DNA of 64,000 nt, taken from contig JAABTT010000004.1 in NCBI GenBank assembly GCA_011389765.1, positions 1 to 64,000 on the forward strand, in the 5' to 3' direction. The notes beneath the pieces are model-generated. The model did not search any database, was not told the DNA's origin, and worked only from the letters and a program-made list of their open reading frames with translations. Source of the DNA: Desulfohalobiaceae bacterium S24 (GTDB lineage: Bacteria > Desulfobacterota > Desulfovibrionia > Desulfovibrionales > Desulfothermaceae). Shown here piece after piece: positions 26,491 through 35,633 of this stretch. How positions within the stretch are numbered: position 1 is the stretch's first letter; each line of letters begins with the position of its first letter. Both the position numbers and the translations under genes were made by a program.

Positions 26491-26578
26491 TACTGATCCA
26501 ATTTTGGGCTCCCCTCAAAAGACTGCCGATCACAAGGCTCCGGGCCAATATTTCACAAAAAGCTCAATTGGATCAGTA
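26491..26578. repeat. 88-base inverted-repeat element (TACTGATCCA family), copy A
   Basis: TACTGATCCAATT (26491-26503) and AATTGGATCAGTA (26566-26578) are perfect 13-base inverted termini. It lies 25 bases ahead of the sulfatase-modifying-factor-domain gene. A second element with the same ten-base termini is at 46624-46708. The interiors are not clearly alike. Confidence 0.6.
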
Positions 26579-26603
26579 TACAACCCGAATCTCGGAGGCA
26601 TGT

Positions 26604-27428
26604 ATGCTATTGCTCAGCAAGCCTTTCTTTTTGGTCCCTGCCCTGATCTTGAGTTTGTTATCCGTCCTTTTTCTGAGTCCGGCCTTGGCCGAGAGGAAAA
26701 AAACCTTCACCAATTCTCTGGGAATGGAATTTGTCCTGCTTGAATCGGGCAGCTTCATGATGGGCAGCCCTGAAGATGAACCCTATCGTCATGAGAGTGA
26801 AACCAGGCATAAAGAAGAAATTTCCAAAGACTTTTACATGCAGACTACAGAGGTGACCCTGGGCCAGTGGTGGGCGATCATGGGCAAAAAATGGTTCTTC
26901 GCCAGAGAAGGACCGGAAGACCTTCCGGTGACCAAGGTCTCCTGGCATGACTGCCAGAGTTTTATCAGCAAGCTGAACCGCAAAACAGAAGGGACCTATC
27001 GGCTTCCCACCGAGAAGGAATGGGAATATGCCTGTCGGGCCGGAACAACCACAGCCTACTGTTTCGGCGAGGAACTCGAGTGCTCCCAGGCCATGTTCAA
27101 CAATAATACGCTGAAGGCAAAGCAGTGTATCCCATACGTTCGATCACGTGGACTGGAGGTCAACCGGCCTGCCCCGGTCAAGAGCTATCCGCCCAATCCC
27201 TGGGGGCTCTATGACATGCACGGCAATGTCTGGGAATGGTGTCAGGACTGCTTTGGGAACTCCACCTCCCTTGTCAGCCGCGGGACTTTTGATTGCAGCC
27301 GGAGAGTCCGTCGAGGAGGGAGCTGGTATAAATACGATTATTCCTGCCGCTCAGCCAACCGGGCCTATGCCCATCCCTCGGCGAAACTCAAGACCACGGG
27401 CTTCAGACTGGTGAAGGAGGCCCCCTGA
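26604..27428 (+). CDS. Secreted formylglycine-generating-enzyme (SUMF1/FGE-sulfatase) domain protein
   Basis: The 274-residue protein starts with a signal peptide (cleavage likely after ALA, about residue 27) and is otherwise one FGE-sulfatase domain: NSLGMEFVLLESGSFMMGS, YRLPTEKEWEYACRAG, NPWGLYDMHGNVWEWCQD and a closing RSANRAY...GFRLV. The paired active-site cysteines of true formylglycine-generating enzymes are not evident; only SCRSANR has a Cys in that area, so it may be a non-catalytic relative (as in EgtB, PvdO or NirV-like proteins). The start at 26604 has GGAGG five bases ahead. It overlaps the next gene by one base (TGATG), implying a joint function. Confidence 0.85.
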   Translation: MLLLSKPFFLVPALILSLLSVLFLSPALAERKKTFTNSLGMEFVLLESGSFMMGSPEDEPYRHESETRHKEEISKDFYMQTTEVTLGQWWAIMGKKWFFAREGPEDLPVTKVSWHDCQSFISKLNRKTEGTYRLPTEKEWEYACRAGTTTAYCFGEELECSQAMFNNNTLKAKQCIPYVRSRGLEVNRPAPVKSYPPNPWGLYDMHGNVWEWCQDCFGNSTSLVSRGTFDCSRRVRRGGSWYKYDYSCRSANRAYAHPSAKLKTTGFRLVKEAP

Positions 27429-30400
27429 TGCGCCAACACCTGCTCAGGTGGCTCAAGCTCAACGAAGAAGAAATCGCTCTTTTTCTCTGGACCGCGGCCC
27501 TGCTTTTCCTGGTGCGCAGTTCCGGCATGCTGCTCAACAATTATGCCGAGACCACTTTTTTAAAACGCTTCGGGGTTGAGTATCTACCCATCGTAAACAT
27601 GCTCAACTCCTTAGCCACTTTTTTCGTAACCGGGGTCCTGGCGGTCTTTATGGCCAAACTGTCCGGGGCCAGGCTCCTCTCCTACCTCTTCATCTTCTGC
27701 GGGCTTACGATCACGGGCATTCGTCTGCTCATTCCCTATGGATATGAAATCATCTACCCCATCCTCTTCATGCTCAAAAGCCAGTTCGAGCTTCTTCAAG
27801 CCCTGCTGTTCTGGAATCTGGCCAATGACCTCTTCAACACCAGACAGTCAAAAAGAATCTTTCCCCTCTTGACCGCCGGCGGGGTTATCGGGCTCATCAT
27901 CGGGAGCTTTGCAACGCCCTATATGGCCAAGACTCTGAGATTCGACAACCTGCTTTTTGTCTATCTGCTAACCACACTACTGGGCGCCCTGGTGGTCAAA
28001 GGCATGAGCCTCCATCTTTCCGTGCTGGTCCGGGCCGAAAAAAAGGGCAAAAACCGGGGCAAGCGGACCCCGATGCTGGAAGAATTCAAAAAAATCATCC
28101 CTCTGCTCAAGGAATCGGCCCTGCTCAAAATCGTGCTCATTCTGACCTTTATGCCCAATGTGGTCGTGCCGATCATGAATTATCAATTCAACTTTGCCAT
28201 TAATGAATATTTTGCCAGTGAGTCCGGCATGATCGGTTTTTTCGGATACTTCCGAGGCGTGCTGAACATCATCAGCTTGATCGTCCTCCTGTTCGTGGGC
28301 CGGCTCTACGGCCGCTTTGGTTTGCCGGTGGCCCTGATGTTTCACCCTTTTAACTACATGATCGCCTTTATGGCCTTTCTGCTTCGCTTCGACATTTTTT
28401 CGGCCATGTACGCCAGGATGTCCACCAATATCCTTAGGACAACCATCAATATGCCGGCCAGTTCCATTCTCATCGGTCTGTTCCCGGAATCCTACCGCGC
28501 CATGATCAGACCTTTCCTCAGAGGAACAGTCGTAAGAATGGGCCTCTTTCTCGGTTCAGGCCTCATCCTCGCCTCAAACACGCTTTTTGACCCACGCTAT
28601 CTGAGCCTCGTGGCCCTTCCCTTTGTTCTGGCCTGGCTGATCGCCCCTTTTCTCCTCAAAAAAAATTATGCCTCCATTCTCATGGACTTGATCTCCAAAA
28701 ACATGCTCGACTTGAAAGGCCTGGAGGAAAACAATCTCGGGAATCTTTTCAAGAAGGATCGCGTCGGCGATGAATTGAGGCAATCCTTTCTCAAAGCCAC
28801 GGGGAAAGACACCCTCTGGTATGCCCGGCTTTTGAAAAACCTGGACCTCAAGGATCTCGACCAGCTCATTTTGCAAACGATACACCGCCAGGACGTGCAG
28901 ACCCAAATCCAGCTGCTGAAAATGCTCTCTGAACAACCGCAAAGCGACACTCTTCCCACTCTCCAAAACATGCTCGATCCAAACAAGCCCGCCTTGACGG
29001 TTGCAGTGCTCAAAGTCCTCAAACGGCTGGCCGCTGAAGACAGGATCTCACTTGATCTCTCGTCCTATCTCCGCGACCCCCATCCAGAGGTGCGCGGCCA
29101 TGCGGCAGGCTGCCTGTATGCCCGGTCCGATGAAAGCATGGATCCTCTTATCGAGTCCTGGCTGAATTCCAAAGACATTTCAGAACGGCGGGCCGGGGTC
29201 ATAGCATCTGGGGCAAGCGGTGAAGCCTCCTACATTTCCAAACTGGAGGATTTACTGCAGCAGAACGCCAATGAAGCCATTGCCGGGGACATTCTCCAGG
29301 CACTGGCCAAGCTCGAAGACCCGAACCTCAATAAGCAGGCCCTGGCCTTTCTCGACCACTCCCAGATTGAAATCCGGAAATCTGCTTTACGAGTACTTGA
29401 AATCACAGATGAAAATATCTTAAACAGGGCTATTCAGCACCTTGGCGATTCGGTAGAGGCGGTTCGAGAGCTGGCCAAAGAAAAGATCAAAGATGCTTCC
29501 TATCTCAACGGCCAGACTCTGATCGAATCTTTGAGCCGGCCGAATCACAGGCTCCGGGACGCGCTGTTCGAGCTCCTGGAAGATCTGGAGATTAAAAATT
29601 TGGACCTGTTCCGCTTCACCAAAAAGGATTTGGAACAAGCCTATCTCTGTCTGGCCAAGGCCCTGGCTCTGGAACAGGTGATCCCTGAATCCCAGCCCCG
29701 GGAACTGCTTCGACAGCATCTGCTGGAGAAAAAAAATCTCCTCGTGGAGAACATTTTCCGGGTTCTGGCGATTCATGACCAAGACCAACAGATGCGGACC
29801 GTGTTCAGGGGGCTTTTTTCTCTGGATCCACGCCATCAAGCCAACAGCATCGAACTCCTGAGCGACATCATGGACACGAAGACCTTTAACATGGTCCTGC
29901 CGCTGATTGAAAGCTCCTCGCAGAAGGAAGCCCTCTATGCCGGAAAAAAATTCTTTAAAATTCCAAATCTTGAGACTGATGCCACGCAACTCTTTACAGC
30001 GCTGCTTGTGCATGAAGACTGGCTGGAAGTTCTCCTGGCCCTGGAAATTCTGAGCCATGAGCCTGAGAGGCGCCCGGGACTGGAGTCCACGATTCAGGAG
30101 CTGCAGTCCTCGCCCAAGGTTTTCATACGCCGGCCGGCATTGAAAATTTCAGACCCAGGTCAGCGCGGGCTTGACTCAAAGGAGCACATCATGGATACTG
30201 AGATGCCTATTGTTGAGAAGATACTGCTTGTAAAAAATATCGCCATCTTTTCCGGTCTGAATGTCAGCGAACTCGGGGCCATCGCCGCCGTCACCGAAGA
30301 GGTCGACTTTGCTGAAGGGGAAACCGTGATCCAGGAGGGCGAGCCCGGTGAAAAAGTTTTTCTGATCATTTCCGGGGAGGTTTCGGTTTTCAAAACCCAG

Positions 30401-30649
30401 GAAAATAACAAACAGATTCAACTGGATACCATGGGATCAGGAAATTATTTCGGTGAGATGGCGCTTTTCGAGGAGGCAGCCCGATCAGCGAGCATTCAAA
30501 CCCTAAAACAGTCCCGGTTTCTCGTTCTGCACAAACAAGAATTCAATGAAATCGTCAGGGAATATCCACGGATAGCCCTGCAGATCTGTGCCGCCTTGAG
30601 CCACCGGCTCCGAAATTTGCAATCGAAATTAACCCAGACCGGCGAATAG
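27428..30649 (+). CDS. Nucleotide-transporter-like membrane protein fused to HEAT repeats and a cyclic-nucleotide-binding domain
   Basis: A 1073-residue fusion. Residues about 15-430 are a dozen membrane helices resembling the ATP/ADP carrier (NTT/Npt) branch, with FNTRQSKRIFPLLTAGGVIG as a recognisable stretch. Residues about 460-910 are soluble and helix-rich with HEAT-like repeats (LRDPHPEVRGHAAGCL, LGDSVEAVRELAKEKI). Residues about 925-1060 are a Crp-type cNMP-binding domain with FGEMALFEEAARSAS, including the Arg that contacts the cyclic phosphate. There is no DNA-binding domain. Transport of a nucleotide or other anion gated by cNMP is a fair inference; substrate is unproven. Coupled to the FGE-domain gene; gshB follows 22 bases later. 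Confidence 0.85.
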   Translation: MRQHLLRWLKLNEEEIALFLWTAALLFLVRSSGMLLNNYAETTFLKRFGVEYLPIVNMLNSLATFFVTGVLAVFMAKLSGARLLSYLFIFCGLTITGIRLLIPYGYEIIYPILFMLKSQFELLQALLFWNLANDLFNTRQSKRIFPLLTAGGVIGLIIGSFATPYMAKTLRFDNLLFVYLLTTLLGALVVKGMSLHLSVLVRAEKKGKNRGKRTPMLEEFKKIIPLLKESALLKIVLILTFMPNVVVPIMNYQFNFAINEYFASESGMIGFFGYFRGVLNIISLIVLLFVGRLYGRFGLPVALMFHPFNYMIAFMAFLLRFDIFSAMYARMSTNILRTTINMPASSILIGLFPESYRAMIRPFLRGTVVRMGLFLGSGLILASNTLFDPRYLSLVALPFVLAWLIAPFLLKKNYASILMDLISKNMLDLKGLEENNLGNLFKKDRVGDELRQSFLKATGKDTLWYARLLKNLDLKDLDQLILQTIHRQDVQTQIQLLKMLSEQPQSDTLPTLQNMLDPNKPALTVAVLKVLKRLAAEDRISLDLSSYLRDPHPEVRGHAAGCLYARSDESMDPLIESWLNSKDISERRAGVIASGASGEASYISKLEDLLQQNANEAIAGDILQALAKLEDPNLNKQALAFLDHSQIEIRKSALRVLEITDENILNRAIQHLGDSVEAVRELAKEKIKDASYLNGQTLIESLSRPNHRLRDALFELLEDLEIKNLDLFRFTKKDLEQAYLCLAKALALEQVIPESQPRELLRQHLLEKKNLLVENIFRVLAIHDQDQQMRTVFRGLFSLDPRHQANSIELLSDIMDTKTFNMVLPLIESSSQKEALYAGKKFFKIPNLETDATQLFTALLVHEDWLEVLLALEILSHEPERRPGLESTIQELQSSPKVFIRRPALKISDPGQRGLDSKEHIMDTEMPIVEKILLVKNIAIFSGLNVSELGAIAAVTEEVDFAEGETVIQEGEPGEKVFLIISGEVSVFKTQENNKQIQLDTMGSGNYFGEMALFEEAARSASIQTLKQSRFLVLHKQEFNEIVREYPRIALQICAALSHRLRNLQSKLTQTGE

Positions 30650-30671
30650 CCGATCCAAGAGAATCAGCACC

Positions 30672-31700
30672 ATGCAAATAGCTTTTGTCATGGACTGGCT
30701 CGAAGGGATTGATCCCCATTTTGAGACCACGGCTGCTTTGATGTATGAATGCAATCAGCGTGGGCACTCGATTTTTTTTCTCGAGCCGCATGACATTTAT
30801 ACCAGACAGCAGAAAATCGTGGCCCGGATGAAAGAAATTACTGTCGCCCGGGATCTTCCCCTGAAACACTATTGGGAGGAGATCATGATCCACGCCAAAA
30901 AGGATACCTTAAGCTTTGAAACCCTCACCGAATTGGACGCCCTGTTTCTGCGCAAGGACCCTCCCCTGAATTATAGATCAATGGAACTTCTGGCGCCCAT
31001 TCGGGATCAGGTTTTCATGATTAATAACCCCAGCGGCATGATCCTTGGAAACAGCAAACTCTACATTCTCAATTTTCCGGATCTCATCCCTGAGACCCAT
31101 ATTTCCAGAGACCCGCCCCGTCTGCGAAAAATCATCGACACCTTCGGCGGGGACATGGTCATTAAACCTCTGGGCAGGTTCGGCGGCCAGGGCATCATTA
31201 AAGTCAGCACCAAGGATCCGGAAAACCTCAATTCGTTGATCAACTATTATGTAGGAGCCCACAAAAGCTATGCGGACCGGGAACAGATCATGGTTCAGGA
31301 GTACATCAAAACCGTGAAAGACCAGGGGGATGTCCGAATTCTCCTGTTCAACGGCGAAATCCTCGGAGCCATGCGCCGCAAGCCTCCGGACGGAAGTTTC
31401 AGGACAAATATCCATGCCGGCGGAAAGGCGTATAAACACACAATCAGTCCCAAGGAAAGAGAGGTCTGCAAAAAAATCCAGTCCCGGTTGAAGCAGGACG
31501 GATTGTATTTTGTCGGTCTGGATTTGATTGACGGACAATTGATTGAAGTCAATTGCGTCAGTCCCGGGGGAATTCCCCGGATCAACAGCTTGAATAAAAT
31601 CAGGATTGAAGGCCGGATCATGGATTTCGTCGAAAAAAAAGTCCGGGAGAACCACAACCCGCCTTTTGAATCGAGCAAGGCAAGGTCCGCTTATGCCTGA
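30672..31700 (+). CDS. gshB: Glutathione synthetase (prokaryotic GshB type)
   Basis: ATP-grasp ligase joining gamma-glutamylcysteine and glycine. The 342-residue protein follows E. coli GshB (316 residues) along its length: IAFVMDWLEGIDPHFETT, LRKDPPLNYRS, MVIKPLGRFGGQGI, QEYIKTVKDQGDVRILL and the metal-binding LIEVNCVSPGGIPRIN. An extra charged tail of about 20 residues ends the protein. No gshA is seen in the window. It sits just behind the transporter/HEAT/cNMP gene and 133 bases ahead of the peptide transporter. Confidence 0.93.
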   Translation: MQIAFVMDWLEGIDPHFETTAALMYECNQRGHSIFFLEPHDIYTRQQKIVARMKEITVARDLPLKHYWEEIMIHAKKDTLSFETLTELDALFLRKDPPLNYRSMELLAPIRDQVFMINNPSGMILGNSKLYILNFPDLIPETHISRDPPRLRKIIDTFGGDMVIKPLGRFGGQGIIKVSTKDPENLNSLINYYVGAHKSYADREQIMVQEYIKTVKDQGDVRILLFNGEILGAMRRKPPDGSFRTNIHAGGKAYKHTISPKEREVCKKIQSRLKQDGLYFVGLDLIDGQLIEVNCVSPGGIPRINSLNKIRIEGRIMDFVEKKVRENHNPPFESSKARSAYA

Positions 31701-31832
31701 AAAAAATCCGCAAAACACAGTAGGATGCCAGTGAGCAAACATGAACCCTCTATGAAATATCCTCAGGCCCTTCTTTTTTTTAAATCCACAAACGCAATTC
31801 CCAGTTCTAAAAGTCTGGCTATGGAGGTATTC

Positions 31833-33539
31833 ATGAGACACCAGTTGTATCGGGCCTTTTTTGCCGCCGCCTTTTTGCTGCTTTGGTTTGGTCCAGGGAT
31901 ATCGGCCTGGGCCCAGGACTCAACCCTTCGGATCGGCATTTCCGAAGAACCCCGGACCTTGAACATCTGGCTGGCCAGCGACGCCAATTCCAGAAAAGTC
32001 CTGTCCTTGATTTATCAACCTTTGTACAACCGGGATCCGGAAACCCTCAGGATTTCGCCCTGGCTTGCAGAATCCCTTCCTGAATACGACCCGGAGACCG
32101 TCTCCTATACCGTGAAGCTCAGACCGGCCAAATGGGCCGACGGCTCCGATGTCACGGCCGACGATGTCGTGTTCACGGTCAATCTTATCCAAAAATTCAA
32201 AGTCCCCCGCTACTATTCCAAGTGGTCCTTTGTCCGCGAAGTCAAAGCTGTGGACAAGCGAACCGTCCGCTTCTTTCTCAAAGAACCCAAAGCGATTTTT
32301 GCCACCCGGACCCTGATCAATTACATCGTCTCCCGCAAGGAATGGGAGCCATTGGCCAAAAAAGCCGAGACCCAGGAAAAACCTCTGACCGCCCTGCTCA
32401 ACACCAAAGTGGATCATCCTCTGGGTTGCGGTCCCTTTGTTTTAGAAGAATGGAGGGAGGGGACCTCCCTATATCTGAAAAAGAATCCCCATTTTTTTGG
32501 ACAGGGGCAAAGCATCAACCAGCGGAAACTCGGGCCTCATGTGGACAAAATCCTCTTCAAGATTTACGGGACCGCTGATGTGGCGATCCTGGGGCTGAAG
32601 AAAGGGAAGATCGATTTCCTGTGGTGGGCGATCCAGCCCGGGTATCTCGAGGGCCTCAAGGATGACGAGAAGGTCAAGGTCTTTCTCAGTGAAAAGAGCG
32701 CCTTGTATTTCATGGGCTACAATGTCCGGAAAGAGCCTTTTTCCGATCCTGTCCTACGCCGGGCCACGGCTACGCTCATTGACAATAATTTTTTCGTCAA
32801 GCGCGTGCTCCAGGGATATGCCAGCCGTATGGATTCCATCGTCCCGGCGGAAAACAGTTTCTGGCATGCCGGCAATCTTCCGGACTACGGTCAGGGGCTG
32901 AGCAGGGCGGAGCGGATCCGCAAGGCCTCGGCCCTGCTCAGGGAAAAGGGATACAGCTGGGACACCCCGCCTGTGGATGATTCCGGGGAGATTCAGACCC
33001 CCTCTTCCATCCGGCTGCCCAACGGCCGGCCCATGCAAAAATTTGTGATCTTGACCCCCCCGGCGGATTATGACCCGAACCGGGCCACCTGCGGGCTCAT
33101 GATCCAGGAATGGCTCAACGGAATCGGGGTGCCGGCTATCGCCAGACCCATGTCCTTCGGGGCCCTGCTGCAAACCGTCAAAGGGAATCATGAGTTCGAT
33201 GCCTTTATCCTGGGATACGGCCGCCTGTCTCTAGATCCCGACTATCTGCGAAGTTTTTTCCACTCCTCCAACGACAAGTCCAGAGGCTGGAACATGAGCG
33301 GCTACCGCAACCCTGAATTCGACCGTTTGGCCGAAGCCTCGGTCTCGGCCATGGATCCTGACAAACGTCAGGATCTCATTCACAAAATGCAGCAGATCGT
33401 GATGCGGGATGTACCGTATATCCCCCTCTACAAGCCCCAGGTCATTGAAGCCGTGAGCCGGCAATTTACCGGCTGGGAGCAGATGGTCGGGGGAATCGGC
33501 AATATCTGGTCCCTCTGCCGGGTCAAGCCGGTGGACTAG
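31833..33539 (+). CDS. Peptide-type ABC transporter substrate-binding protein (SBP family 5)
   Basis: Periplasmic binding protein of 568 residues from MRHQLYRAFF, with a signal peptide ending WAQ (about residue 28). LRIGISEEPRTLNIWLASD, the WADGSDVTADDVVFT motif and MGYNVRKEPFSDPVLRRA are hallmarks of DppA/OppA-type proteins. The ligand could be peptides, nickel or sugars. GGAGG five bases ahead of the ATG at 31833 decides the start; the frame is open 36 codons further upstream. First gene of a complete transporter operon with the two permeases and two ATPases that follow. Confidence 0.93.
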   Translation: MRHQLYRAFFAAAFLLLWFGPGISAWAQDSTLRIGISEEPRTLNIWLASDANSRKVLSLIYQPLYNRDPETLRISPWLAESLPEYDPETVSYTVKLRPAKWADGSDVTADDVVFTVNLIQKFKVPRYYSKWSFVREVKAVDKRTVRFFLKEPKAIFATRTLINYIVSRKEWEPLAKKAETQEKPLTALLNTKVDHPLGCGPFVLEEWREGTSLYLKKNPHFFGQGQSINQRKLGPHVDKILFKIYGTADVAILGLKKGKIDFLWWAIQPGYLEGLKDDEKVKVFLSEKSALYFMGYNVRKEPFSDPVLRRATATLIDNNFFVKRVLQGYASRMDSIVPAENSFWHAGNLPDYGQGLSRAERIRKASALLREKGYSWDTPPVDDSGEIQTPSSIRLPNGRPMQKFVILTPPADYDPNRATCGLMIQEWLNGIGVPAIARPMSFGALLQTVKGNHEFDAFILGYGRLSLDPDYLRSFFHSSNDKSRGWNMSGYRNPEFDRLAEASVSAMDPDKRQDLIHKMQQIVMRDVPYIPLYKPQVIEAVSRQFTGWEQMVGGIGNIWSLCRVKPVD

Positions 33540-33580
33540 GCGAGTAATTATTTGACGTTTTGCTGTGTTTCTTTGCATTG

Positions 33581-33643
33581 TTCAGGTGTCTGGTTTCAGC
33601 CCTGCCAGCGGCCGGCGCTGACAACCGAGACCCGACACCTGAA
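33581..33643. repeat. Inverted repeat in the spacer between binding protein and permease
   Basis: TTCAGGTGTCTGG (33581-33593) and CCCGACACCTGAA (33631-33643) can pair with one mismatch to make a 13-base stem around 37 bases. It lies in the 149-base gap of the operon. A stem here could lower permease expression relative to the binding protein, as often found in ABC operons. Related GTGTCGG-TTTCAG words occur near 58917-58936 and 61011-61027. Confidence 0.5.
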
Positions 33644-33688
33644 ACCTCGATACCTGCTGGACCATCAGTTGCCTAAGGTCGCCTGCTT

Positions 33689-34666
33689 ATGAGCCTCCAG
33701 AAACTCATTATTCGCAGATCATTGGAGATACTGGTCATCTTCTTCGTGATTCTCTCCGGCCTGTTTCTCCTCTTTCATCTGGCACCCGGTGATCCGGTCT
33801 CCAGGATGGTCGACCCGACCATGACCCCTGAAGACGCGGAACTTTTGGTGTCTCAACTCGGACTCGACCAGCCCCTCTGGCTGCAGTACGTCTATTATGT
33901 CAAAAACTTCTTCACCGGCAACTTCGGGGTTTCCTTCCATTACGGCCGCCCTGTAGTCGAGGTGATTGGAGAACGCCTGCCCAACACGATCCTGCTCTTC
34001 ACGTCTTCTGTGATTTTGTCGGCTCTCGCCGGAATTTTCTGGGGAAAAATGGTGGCCTGGCACAAAGGCAAACCAGTGGACACCTGGGTGACCATCATCT
34101 CCCTGGTCTGTCATACCTTGTTTCTTCCCTGGATCGCCCTGCTCTTTATTTGGATCTTTGCCTATAAGATCGGAGGATTCCCTTTAAACGGGATGATCTC
34201 CCCGGAATTGTGGATGGACCCCGATTCCGGCATCTTCCTGAAAACCTTGGACATCATGCACCATATGCTGCTGCCGCTCTTGACCCTGTTTATCATCCAT
34301 GTCGGCTCCTACCTGCTGATCATGCGCAGCAGCATGCTGGAAACTCTGAGTGAAGACTACATCCTGACGGCCAGGGCCAAAGGCTTGAATGAAAAACAGA
34401 TCCGCAACCGCCACGCCGGACCCAATGCCTCCCTGCCCGTGGTCACCAGTGTCGGTTTGAGTCTGGCCTTTTCCATCAACGGGGGGGCCTTGACCGAAAC
34501 CGTCTTTACCTGGCCCGGCATCGGCCGGGAGTTGATCTTTGCCGTGAGCAACAATGACTATCCCCTGGCCCTGGCCTCTTTTTTGTTCATTTCCATTGTC
34601 GTGTTGATTGCCAACCTGGTGGTTGACGTGCTGTATGCCTTTCTGGATCCGCGGATTCGTTATTAA
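33689..34666 (+). CDS. Peptide-type ABC transporter permease (DppB/OppB-like)
   Basis: Inner-membrane permease, 325 residues and six predicted helices. FHLAPGDPVSRM near the N-terminus, LGLDQPLWLQYVYYVKNFFTGNFGVS, the coupling loop (TARAKGLNEKQIRNRHAGPNA) that docks on the ATPases, and the ending DVLYAFLDPRIRY are typical of DppB. Partner of the following DppC-like gene. Confidence 0.93.
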   Translation: MSLQKLIIRRSLEILVIFFVILSGLFLLFHLAPGDPVSRMVDPTMTPEDAELLVSQLGLDQPLWLQYVYYVKNFFTGNFGVSFHYGRPVVEVIGERLPNTILLFTSSVILSALAGIFWGKMVAWHKGKPVDTWVTIISLVCHTLFLPWIALLFIWIFAYKIGGFPLNGMISPELWMDPDSGIFLKTLDIMHHMLLPLLTLFIIHVGSYLLIMRSSMLETLSEDYILTARAKGLNEKQIRNRHAGPNASLPVVTSVGLSLAFSINGGALTETVFTWPGIGRELIFAVSNNDYPLALASFLFISIVVLIANLVVDVLYAFLDPRIRY

Positions 34667-34718
34667 GCTTCACTAAAGGGTCGTTCCGGAGTCTGTCAAA
34701 CTCGAGCCACATCAACTT

Positions 34719-35633
34719 ATGAGCAAAGAAACCCGCAGTCAAAAATCCTACACATGGCAACGATTTCTTGAAGGCTGGTCCCTGTTTTATGAAAACCTGG
34801 TGGGACGGATAGGGCTGATTCTCCTGCTTGTCTTCGGTCTCATGGCGGTCTGCAGCTACATCCCCCCCCTGATCGATCCCATGTACCATCCCATGACCGG
34901 GGTCGATCCGGATGTTTTCCGCTCCACGCCGCCGAGTGCCGCGCATTGGCTGGGAACGGACAATATCGGCCGGGATCTCTTGAGCCAGTTGCTGACCGGC
35001 GCCAGAATCGCCTTTCTGGTAGGCATCTCGGCAGCATTCATGAGCATTGTTTTCGGGACCCTGATCGGCATGATCGCCGGATATGCCGGAAGACTGACCG
35101 ACTCCCTGCTCATGCGCTTTGCGGATATGATCATGGTCATGCCCTCACTGCTCGTCGTCCTGCTTTTGTCTTCCCTGTTCGGACAATTGAATATCTGGAT
35201 CATCGTCCTGCTCATCGCCCTGTTCCGCTGGCCCGGCATCTCCCGGGTGATCAGGGCCCAGACCCTGTCCCTCAAGGAGCGGCCGTTCATTGATACGGCC
35301 CGGGTTGCCGGGGCCTCGAATCTGCGTATCATTTTCAGGCACATCCTGCCTAATGTCCTGCCCATGGCCCTGTTGTACATGACCTTCCGGGTTACCTCGG
35401 CCATCATAGTGGAAGCGGCTCTGGCCTTTCTGGGGTTCGGAGATCCGAACACCGTGAGTTGGGGAATGATGCTGCAGTGGGTCTGGAAAACCGGGCATAT
35501 GTTCCAGGCCCCCTACTGGCTGCTGCCCCCGGGCATCTGCATCTCTTTGATCACCCTGGCCTTTTACATGATAGGCCGGGCCATGGAGGAAGTTCTGGAT
35601 CCCAGACTGCGCAAGGAGGAACAAAAAGTTTAA
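34719..35633 (+). CDS. Peptide-type ABC transporter permease (DppC/OppC-like)
   Basis: Second permease, 304 residues. HWLGTDNIGRDLLSQLLTGARIA, AGYAGRLTDSLLMRFADMIM, the coupling loop (DTARVAGASNLRIIFRHILPN) and the LAFLGFGDPNTVSWGMML ending give DppC. Unlike the orphan permease at 23116, it has no insertion between the GYAG and DSLLMR blocks. Its stop is immediately followed by the ATG of the first ATPase. Confidence 0.94.
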   Translation: MSKETRSQKSYTWQRFLEGWSLFYENLVGRIGLILLLVFGLMAVCSYIPPLIDPMYHPMTGVDPDVFRSTPPSAAHWLGTDNIGRDLLSQLLTGARIAFLVGISAAFMSIVFGTLIGMIAGYAGRLTDSLLMRFADMIMVMPSLLVVLLLSSLFGQLNIWIIVLLIALFRWPGISRVIRAQTLSLKERPFIDTARVAGASNLRIIFRHILPNVLPMALLYMTFRVTSAIIVEAALAFLGFGDPNTVSWGMMLQWVWKTGHMFQAPYWLLPPGICISLITLAFYMIGRAMEEVLDPRLRKEEQKV

